From assembly GCA_021234155.1 (NCBI GenBank), contig JAJEKV010000041.1, positions 98,491 to 162,490 on the forward strand: a DNA stretch of 64,000 nt, in the 5' to 3' direction. Positions 55,801 to 64,000 of the stretch are shown piece after piece (within the stretch, counting starts at the first letter, position 1; each line of letters begins with the position of its first letter). The notes beneath the pieces were generated by a model, which was given only the letters and a program-made list of their open reading frames with translations, made no database searches and was not told the origin of the DNA. Both the position numbers and the translations under genes were made by a program. Origin of the DNA: Isoetes taiwanensis (taxonomy: Eukaryota; Streptophyta; Lycopodiopsida; Isoetales; Isoetaceae).

Positions 55801-57350
55801 GCGTAATGTTTTTGTAAAAATTTTGTTTATAACATGTGTACACCGGGCCGAGGGGCCCTTTTTATAAAAATCTTGTTTCTATCAAACTTTTTTGTTGTCT
55901 CTATCAAAGTTTTTTGTTTCTATCAAATGTTATTTTTGTCTATCTATCAAATTTATGAAGTTCAATTCTCAGATAGTCCATTCCATTCCGCTTTGAATGT
56001 AATGTTGCTCTAGCTCTTTTAATTAGTTTCAAACACTAAGCATTTTATTCGGTTCAAAGAAGCAAGCGAGTAAGCACTGAACACACGCGAGCACTTATGC
56101 AATAAAATGCACCGCATCAAACCGCATGACAAGAAGCACATGATGACATTAACACTTCTGCTAGCATTAAGCAACTACATAAAAGTAACATCCACCGCAT
56201 GACAATAAATGATCGCCATTAAGACTCATACCACTAGCACTTTGCGTGGCAATTTTTTTTTTTAAGCACTTGATAAGTTTTAAAGCATCCCTTTGCAACA
56301 AGATTGAAGTAGATATATAGCAAAACTTATGTACAAGTCTGCATTGAACTACATAAATAATATAGCAAAAACATTCTTAAATTAAGATAAAGATGGTACA
56401 TGAAAAGTGTAGGATTCCTTGGCCTAAATAAATGACAAAACAAAGTTAATAATCATGGAGAATGACAATCGCCATCACCATAAACCTTCTCCAATTCCTC
56501 CTTCACAAACCTGCAGAAAGAACGTTTTCCAGAAAAGTCTTTCCAAGCATAGCTTCATAATCTTTCTATCCTCTTAGGCCAAGGCTTGTATCTATGTGTG
56601 TTCTTCACCAAGTAACTTCATTTTTTCCTCGCCTTGGCCTGCCGGTATTTCTTTCTATCTTTGGGGTGAGTAATTTAGCACTTCATCATAGACATCCATC
56701 TTGAATGCAAGTACCCAGAAATTTCAAGGACTCAAGGTAAGTCTTGTATAATGAATCATCAGAAGCAAAGTCTTACCTTTGAATCTTGGGTATGACTCAT
56801 ATATTTTCCCAAGTGGCTTCATCATGACCGGATAATGTGTTTGTTAGGTGGTGAAAACTGGTGCGCACATTTTCCCCTCCCCATACAAATTGAAATCAGA
56901 TCCCTCAAATCTGACATAGTACTTGCAACACATCTTCCACATTAGAGAGTTGCATTGATGACCATATACCAACACAACACTACGAATAAAGTCTTCAAGA
57001 AGAACACCGCTTCCTCGTCCGAATATCACATTCTTTTTCGCTAGTGTATATCATTGTCAATCCTGCTTCCAAGCATATGTGTTCATTTGCACCAAATGTT
57101 TTACCAACACACCATTTAAAATCCAAGACAATGAGTTTATCTTTTGCTGCCAAATCAATATTTAGTACGTTGGAACATCCTCGAATACCTACCACAACAG
57201 AATTACTACATGAATAAATAGATGAAGATGAAAATGAAAAATGGGTTGAATATGGAAACCTTTAGATCAATGCCAGATTTCTCGACCTAACAGATTCAAC
57301 TGTAATCCCTACGTTGAATGCAACAAAAGAAAATCAATAATATTCATTGT
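55801..57350. other. No confirmed gene
   Basis: AT-rich. Between 57195 and 56700 minus-strand frames look weakly coding (RGCSNVLNIDLAAKDKLIVL, KMCCKYYVRFEGSDFNLYGE) and may be the end of the decayed tract to the right. Confidence 0.35.
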
Positions 57351-59250
57351 TTATTTCGGGCTTGCCCACGACAATGCCCACACCGACCCATTGTTAAGGG
57401 CAATCCACTTGTTGAACATCAGGCTCACCTGAAACCTGAGTGCCCGGATCGCATTTTCTCGTAACACACTCGATAGGTGTGGTGTCATGATTGAGACCGC
57501 TTCCGCATCTTTTGCATAGCTACTTCTTGTTCTCTTTCTTGTAGCCCCGAACAACTTCTTTGCTATCCTCCGACACCCCTCTTTGTTCTTCTGCCCGCTT
57601 TCCTTTTGGCAAATATTCACCCAAGTTGCCCTCATCCGATGGAATTACTCCCTCAACTTCCTTAGGTGCTTCAAAGTGTACAATCGAAGTCGTTGTTTTT
57701 TCCACAACCGGTGTTTGTGGTTTACAACCGGTCTTTGTGTTTACAATCGGTGTTTGTGTTCACGACTTCTTCTATAGCTTCTTGGGCTGACTTCTTGACT
57801 GGCTGGTGGTGGTTCTCATTGGCTGATTCAAATCGATCCAATTGACTCCCTCTATAGGACTTTGCGGTGTTGTGCATCTTCAAATGGCACCATTGTCCTT
57901 CTTTGAACCTCGAAGGGTGAGACCTCAATTGTGGGGCGGATTAACACATCCTTTTTTGGTGTACTATTAGCACGCAACATGGCCAAAACCTAGCTCGCCA
58001 AATACACCCTCCGCACCTTTCTAGGGCAACCATGAATACATTGTCCTCCCTCTCAACAATGAACAACAAGCTATATGATACTCATGTTGGCAATTCGATT
58101 GCTAAACTTAACCCTGCCAGTTTAGTAAGTGAATTCCGGACCACATCTTGAACATGTATAAAATGGATCTTCCACTAACAACTTATCTCATATAATAGTA
58201 GAGATGCTAAATGTTAAAGTGGTATCCATTTTCAGCTTCCACAAATTGTTTATGTATAATTGCGAAGTCTACGCTCTTCTTAGAACTTTTAACTCCTCCT
58301 CAAGTTTGAGTTTACATTTGACCTGCTCATTAATGGATGTAGGTTCATTACTTTTTGTACCCCTTTGTTCCCGCGCCAAGTTTCCATCACGGGCGGTCTT
58401 GCTCCAAATCTTTAATTTTACTCCAACTCACCGGTTTGGATTAAAGCTTGAACTCCTCGTTTTGTAGCCAAATCATTTTGTGGCTTTGCCTTAAAAGCGT
58501 TTCCTCAGCCTCTTCCAACATCATTTTACGTAATTCATAGGCCTCGGTCATTGCCAAAGCTCACTTCCTAATTTGCTTCCAGTTATTTTGTGATAGAAGT
58601 AAACCGATTTTTCAATCTCCCTCGTGCGCATTCTCTAAGGTTTTTATGTTTTCATCACATGCAATCGATATCATTTGATCCAATTTGCCACCTTTGGCTT
58701 TGGCCTTCATTTCAGTTTTCCTAACATGTTGCTACAACATCGCCTCTGTTTTTACTTGTCTATTGTTGGTATCTTTTGGCATTGCCGCGACAAATGCGTG
58801 ACCCGATTTTTACTTTGTGTTCCCTCGGTACAAGTATTGATCCTAGTGCAATTTTCAAACGCAAAGCAAGGGCCAGCTTGCTTTCTTTACTTCTTTTGTT
58901 GTGACAATTCTTGTAGATTTTTGATGATGTTTCCAACTTCTCTTGAAGATGCTCAACTGGTACGGTGCCATTTTATCTTTCCCCTTTGTTCAACTTTGTC
59001 CAAAACGGAATCCCAATCTTCGATCCGTGACATTATTTTCCAACCAAGCTTCTTCCTCGTTGGGGCTTCTCACGAATTGCACCGTACGCACTTCGATCTT
59101 TGTGGAAAATCATCCAGCTCCATGCCTCCATCATCAATCGGTGAAAACAACGTCACGAGTTTTAGTTGCCGGGGAAGGGAGAAGGGCGATGATGGGCTTC
59201 GACACCATGAAGTTTTGAAAGACTTTAAAGTGCTTAAAAAGCGGCCGTAA
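57351..59250 (-). pseudogene. Decayed minus-strand coding tract, transposon-like
   Basis: Minus-strand frames with coding character follow one another: near 59100-58980 (VRTVQFVRSPNEEEAWLENN), near 58780-58640 (KSGHAFVAAMPKDTNNRQVK, QHVRKTEMKAKAKGGKLDQM), near 58560-58290 (coiled-coil style KMIWLQNEE, INEQVKCKLKLEEELKVLRR) and 57630-57360 (SYAKDAEAVSIMTPHL, RENAIRALRFQVSLMFNKWI). Many stops and shifts separate them. A tandem CAACCGGTGTTTGTG-like repeat lies at 57708-57760. The family is unknown; the style suggests a long dead mobile-element protein. Confidence 0.3.
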
Positions 59251-61121
59251 AGTTGTACCCTTACACTAGCGATTTTTACACCCAAGAACTTTATCCGGAA
59301 TGCAATGAATGTGATTTTTCACCTGTGGATTGACTATAGTATATGGATATGCCATCTCCGCTAAGATGGAGTCAAGTACAAACCCCTTATCTACCATTAT
59401 TCTAAATAAAAACCCTTTTTCATATTCTTATCCATCCCCTCCAAGTATATACCCCATAAAATATTTCCTCCTAAAACTAGTAAATTTTTATAAGTATTCT
59501 GCTTCATATTCAACTTTTTTACATTTTTATACATATTCTATACCCTTTAGTGTATTTTTTTCATGCAACTAAACTTTGTATATGCATATTTTTGGGTATA
59601 TATCTATGAAGGAAAATCGAATAAAAACCCCCTAAAAGTATTTGTTGTTATTTACACATTACAAAATGTGCACCACCATTTGAAATTTCAATTGTCAATA
59701 TTCTCCTTAGGAAGGTTATTGTACATGTACAGGCGCCATAATAACCTTTACTAGCAAAGTTTTGAAGGGTATTTTGTCTTCAACATGTGTTTTTCTTTAA
59801 TGATGCTTATTTTGTCACTTACGTAATAGAATATATATACAATGAGAGAGAACCCACTGAAATTTTGTAGTGATGGTTTGGCAGCAGTCGAAAACAAGAA
59901 TACTCAGAGCCCCTCAAGTTCTAGTTGATGCATTTAAATACTCAAGTTTCTAGGTTGGTAGCAGAAAAAGAAAAGAGACAAAGCATATTGCTTCAATATA
60001 TCGTCCTCTCGTCCAAGAAAAGGTAAATTAAGGGGAAACTTTAAAATGTTTTACATATTTGTAAAATGTTTGGAGACCAACCTATGTAGGTTAATAGTTA
60101 AGGCTCAACATTCAAAACACCCTACTAGTAAAAATTATGGATATGGTTCTCAAAGGATGATATGCGGGCCTATATCGAGACCATTAACAAAGATTTACAA
60201 AGTGTGATTGATCGGCATCAAGTTGATATACACATCGTTCATTTGGCTAAAGACCATTTAACTAATTAAGGGTGTTTTCACATTTTTCAAACTAAATACA
60301 TGAAAAATACCCAAGAGCTTAATTTTTGTTTACACCTTTATGGTCTTGATCATTCTCTAAGACTTAATCCCCGCTTTTCAATAGAATTCTGACCAAGAGA
60401 AAAGGGCTCAACTTTATGATCTAGTCCATAAAATTGTTGGTCAAAAGAAGATCTTAAACTAGTTATGGGTCATTTACAGGATCTTATCATTTGGCTTTGA
60501 TAGCCATCTAATTAAATGCAACTTGGCTCATCTCTTAATATCATGGCATTAAATTTTATTTTTATTTGCCGGGAAGTTGGTTTCTTATTTCATTTAAAAA
60601 GGTACATACTTTGATACACCTTATACTCATATTCGTGAAGCCAATATAGTTTGCTAGTTCATGAAAGCTGCATGTTTGTAACATATGGTTTCAATGGTTT
60701 TAAGGGTTGTATTGTATGTTTGAGTATAGGTGGGGCAAAAAAGATCTTCTTCTTTCTGTATTCTTGGAGTGGCGTGGGTAAATTCGAGGAGCTTGCCTCC
60801 ATGGTTTGATCTGAGCCAAGTTAGAAGGTAGAGAGATTTCGTTTTATAGGAAGCCATCCTACCAGAGATGGACTATATAAAACAACCCCAGACTTCCCAA
60901 GTGTGTAGCCTTGGCTCTGCGGGTTCGAAGCGGTCCAAGACCCATTCAGCGGGTTATGCGAACGGTCCCGCTTTGTTGCCATCCGGATTTTGATTTTGAT
61001 GCCCCATTCTAGCAGGATCTCAACAAAATATAGCGACATATCGCGACCATTAAGCGGATCTACCGATGGGCTTTCTCGGACTTATATTCACCCCATTGTA
61101 ACCCGATCCCGCAACTCAAGA
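59251..61121. other. No gene seen
   Basis: AT-rich sequence to 60700, then mixed. Nothing recognised before the exchanger-like fragment. Confidence 0.4.
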
Positions 61122-61300
61122 GTCAATCGCGAAGAAAACTATGGGTTTTGCTTTGTTCCGGCCGGTATTTTGGGTAACTTGTTCCTTATGGTGGTCTATG
61201 GAGTCGCCATGTTTAAAGTTTCGCTTTCCGGTATCGGCGGGAGTGAAATGATGTGGTTGTCTTAAACCCCGATTATTGGGGGGGGCTTGGTGTTGTACTT
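61122..61300 (+). pseudogene. NCL-type Na+/Ca2+ exchanger fragment
   Basis: The + frame reads REENYGFCFVPAGILGNLFL, MVVYGVAMFK, then GSEMM.L, a TAA, and PIIGGGLVLYL. Plant NCL/EF-hand cation exchangers have the order YGFLPC, LGNLFL..VYG..MF, GSE(L/M)LLE, PGI(I/V)GGL.LP at the first membrane helices, which this follows. The YGFxPC Cys and the GALPD block are not preserved and a stop interrupts the region. The open frame upstream (from 60990) may include part of the variable N-terminus. The full protein has about 11 helices and EF hands; only about 50 residues are here. Confidence 0.5.
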
Positions 61301-61587
61301 GCGGATGGTCGAGAGTGGGAAATGCGCCTTCAAGGCTTTTGTATAAGCTTCTGCAACGGTGGCAATGCAATCTTGAAGGCGGTACATAAAGGAATTCTTG
61401 AAGTGGATTCTCATATTAGTTAAAAAGTCTCCCTAGTCGCCTATCATTGGTATGTCCCTATCATTAGGGCACCATGAATATAGCTTCATTCTACTTTGGA
61501 GTCAATGTGTATTAAATTTGGTTTTCAATGGTGGTCAAACGCCCTTAAGAATAGGGCCACATAAGCGTTGACCCCATCTCCCGATGA
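61301..61587. other. No gene seen
   Basis: Contains a GTATGTCCCTATCATTAGG-type phrase and no coding signal. Confidence 0.3.
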
Positions 61588-61955
61588 GGGGGGTTCGCGA
61601 GTTCACCCACAGGGAATATCTCGATATGGTTTGTGGGGTATGGGATAAAACTTTGGAAAGGGTTGGGGCCCATTGGATAATCCATTTCCTTGAAGGATCC
61701 GCCTTTGGTGCATTGGTTATCACTAGAAGTGCTAGTGCGTAACATTTGGTATCATCGAGCCAAAGTTCAATTCCTTGTGGCAACATTGGTGTTCCACATG
61801 CTTGGCGCGAAAATCTGGCGGGGGGAGCGAATTGATATGGTTTGTAGGGTATGGGATAAAGCGCGGAAAGGTTGGGCCCATTGATAACGCATTTGTGAAG
61901 GATCCGCCGCTTTTGGTGCATTGGTTATCACTAGAGGTGCTAGTGGCGTGAATAA
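61588..61955. repeat. Diverged tandem duplication, period about 213 bp
   Basis: GATATGGTTTGT.GGGTATGG, GGCCCATTG, AAGGATCCGCC and TGGTGCATTGGTTATCACTA occur in the same order from 61623 and from 61836. In the first copy one + frame stays open (REYLDMVCGVWDKTLERVGA, GSAFGALVITRSASA); the second has indels. The source is unknown. Confidence 0.75.
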
Positions 61956-62368
61956 TATCCTAGGGAATATTCCCCATAATGCGCGGCCGCAATGCACTAG
62001 AGCGACAAATAGCGGATATAAAAGTGTATTCATCATGGTCCTTGTAAAACGGATCCATGTTCCATGCTAAAAAGGTGACTAAAAGCTATATATAGATATC
62101 CACGGATAGCCACCATCTAAAAATCATAGCATTAATCTAAAACCATCCACTTAAGAAGTCCGTCATGCGCCCTATGACTGATATGCACAACTCTATGTAT
62201 TACATGCTTGACATCTAAATAAGGCCCCTTGTCCTCCACGGGGCTGTCATAAAACACTATATTACAAGAAGACAATTTTAAATTAGGTAATACTCAAACA
62301 AACTGGATACTTGTAAAGAATCAGAACTTGATATTCAAAATTCAACTGTTGTATTTTACATTAGTGCT
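61956..62368. other. Downstream flank of the transporter gene
   Basis: No gene seen. On the minus strand this is the 3' flank of the transporter; GCACTAATGTAAAATACAAC follows its stop. Confidence 0.4.
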
Positions 62369-63717
62369 TTATTTCATCATCTTGCCTTGAGAATGTAGGT
62401 AGACAGCCACCAAGATACCACCCTATTGATAACCATATGGAAAACAGTTAGTAATGATGCTTAAAACATTTGCAACATCTACTTTAGAAAAAAGCACATA
62501 CATCGTCCCCAAGTAAAAAGGGAAGGCCGAGCTGAATCCAAACAGTAGCATTGACAAAATGCAGGTCAATAGCATGGCAATGCTAGGTAGAGTATACCTA
62601 TTCACAAAACAAACAACTCAAATTATCTACAAGGGCATAGCATTCCAAGATTGTTTTCCCTTCATACATTTTAATAAGCATAAACCTTTGGGCATACTGG
62701 ATAATAATTATTCACCTTCACAATATTATCAGCAAACTTCATGACCATGGAGACAAAAGCAATACCACTGGGATGAAGACACAAAAGAGTAAATTAAGCA
62801 ATGATTTTCGTTAAAAATAAATGATGTAAAGCCTAATTCAGCAAACAAAGCAATAAAAAGCTAGGATAACCCTTAAGATTTCTTACAAAAGTTTGTATCT
62901 ATCTAACAAAGCCGCATGCAGAATATGAATTTTGGATGTAAATGGATCTATAAGATATTTGGTGTTGGGTCTGGAAAAGGAAGAACAAAAAAAACTTTTG
63001 TAAACGGGGCAAGTATGCCGTCGTGATATTCAATCCTGGAGTTCCCTACTTTTCCATTCACAATGCCTATATTAGGGCGCCTTCTGCCAATGAATGGTAC
63101 CCAAACCATCCCATTGCTAATCCTGCAATACTCTCATAAAGATGGAAATTGTGTCTCCCTTTGACCTGTCAGAATATGCATTGCAAGCCTGCACAATGTA
63201 AAGAGCAACTAACATTGCTGATGACAGCAATGAACCTCTGGGATCTATGCAAAGGGAGCAGATCCTATATTCCTGCCATTAACCCAGCTTTTATTCCTCA
63301 CAAAAGTTCATTTAAATGCCTGGGTGTACATCCTATGGGAATTTTTACCTTCCCTCACATCTAGCTGCTAAACGTTGCCTTATATTGCACCTTTTCCTAT
63401 AGGTTGTACACTCAAAAAATAATTACATGCATAGTTTAATCAAACAGGAAGAATAACATACCTAAGAGCATGGTTGATAATCATGCACACTATACTGATC
63501 GAAAACCATGAAAGAAACCTCTGAACAGGACAGAGAAGTCATTAGATATTATAACCTGCAAGTTTAAGAATACACCAGATAAAGGTGAAAAGACTTACTT
63601 GTTAGCGGCGTCATCAAGTCCTGCACAAAATTGCTATAGCATTGAAGATAACACCAAACACGTATAGCCAAAGTTCCTGAACATTAATGTTTCGTGCAGG
63701 CCTCTTTTTCATTGTGC
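62369..63717 (-). CDS. Nucleotide-sugar transporter (CMP-sialic acid/UDP-Gal type), 3' exons
   Basis: Minus strand, five exons: 63717-63599, 63520-63462, 62767-62716, 62597-62502, 62422-62369; all introns are GT..AG (78, 694, 118 and 79 bp). They read MKKRPARNINVQELWLYVFG VIFNAIAI; KGFFHGF..VCMIINHALS; GIAFVSMVMKFADNIVK; VYST.SIAMLLTCILSM..FGFSSAFPFYLGT; VAVYLHSQGKMMK-stop. This is the C-terminal half of plant Golgi nucleotide-sugar transporters of the CMP-sialic-acid-transporter-like family, whose hallmark is (Y/F)ADNIVKVYST, lying in the last membrane helices; they exchange a nucleotide sugar for a nucleotide monophosphate across the Golgi membrane. Splice phases agree. However, small indels shift the frame: after NAIAI in exon 1 (two missing T), one missing base in exon 2, one extra T after VYST, two extra bases in the last exon. 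It is either a young pseudogene or carries sequence errors. The 5' exons lie beyond the window or in unread intron. Confidence 0.85.
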
Positions 63718-64000
63718 CTGCAAAGCAAAATCAAAATAAACTGATATGGCTTCCTTATAAATCCTAAGTGGATATAAGAACCTTCAGTAAGCCCACATAG
63801 ATATTATTTGCAATAATCTGGCTCCTTTTAACCAATTTAAGTTTGAATTAAAGTAAAAGTTTAATACTTTCCATTATTTTTGTAATCTGCCCATAATCTA
63901 CAAAACTAAACCAGCTTTAATGAGATCCAAACGATACTGTAAATTCAACAGTTGATGCATGTTAAAATGTCAATCAGAGATTACTAGAAAAGGAATGGTT
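63718..64000 (-). other. Intron of the transporter gene
   Basis: The acceptor TTTGCTTTGCAG ends at 63718 on the minus strand. The rest to the window end is AT-rich and shows no further exon, so the upstream exons lie outside. Confidence 0.55.

Noticed and set aside
60905-60960. TCTGCGGGTTCGAAGCGG as the T-arm of a tRNA gene
   Set aside because: No anticodon arm, acceptor stem or A box can be built around it.

Overview
This is nuclear DNA from a land plant with a large, repeat-filled genome. The sequence is AT-rich, genes are sparse, and introns have GT..AG borders. The recognisable host fragments are plant-like: a DEAH-box splicing helicase, a CMP-sialic-acid/UDP-galactose-type nucleotide-sugar transporter, an NCL-type Na+/Ca2+ exchanger and a piece of plastid psbA. 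The psbA piece ends many codons in C, as I recall for fern plastids, so a fern or other seed-free vascular plant is my best guess. The species cannot be fixed from the window.

Layout. 1-8.8 kb: intergenic DNA with small inverted-repeat elements (a 213-bp TIR element, a 91-bp hairpin, a hAT-like MITE, a Tourist-like MITE), a G-rich purine tract and two LINE fragments (reverse transcriptase, then endonuclease). 8.9-10.2 kb: a minus-strand retroposon with a 14-bp target-site duplication; a related empty site lies at 15.8-16.0 kb. 10.8-14.1 kb: a degenerate GAATCT array with a period near 10 bp, interrupted by a LINE and a SINE-like unit. 16.7-24.5 kb: a palindromic minisatellite, a DEAH-helicase pseudogene cut by a TIR element, many short tandem duplications, a minus-strand LINE and a GC-rich block. 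26.8-28.0 kb: exons of an unrecognised minus-strand gene. 28.0-32.5 kb: two inverted arms full of an AAACCTAG motif enclose two convergent coding tracts of unknown function. 32.8-38 kb: TIR elements and two LINEs in opposite orientation inside older coding-like DNA. 38.3-39.2 kb: a 454-bp tandem duplication carrying an exon-like block. 40.5 kb: psbA insertion. 42.6 kb: Helitron 3' end. 44.2-46.7 kb: exon-like blocks (one with a PAM2 motif) and a 336-codon open frame with cell-cycle-style short motifs. 47-62 kb: GC-rich and decayed transposon coding tracts, LINE tails, a DDE-type transposase pseudogene and an exchanger fragment. 62.4-63.7 kb: five 3'-terminal exons of the nucleotide-sugar transporter on the minus strand; an exon-intron-exon copy of its last part lies at 51.9-52.1 kb.

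There is no operon-like organisation. Most of the structure is the record of insertion and duplication: at least two LINE families, two Mutator-like MITE copies with 9-bp duplications, four copies of one TIR family, and host-gene fragments. Only the 336-codon frame, the 26.8-28.0 kb gene and the transporter are plausible host transcription units, and the transporter copy here has frame damage.
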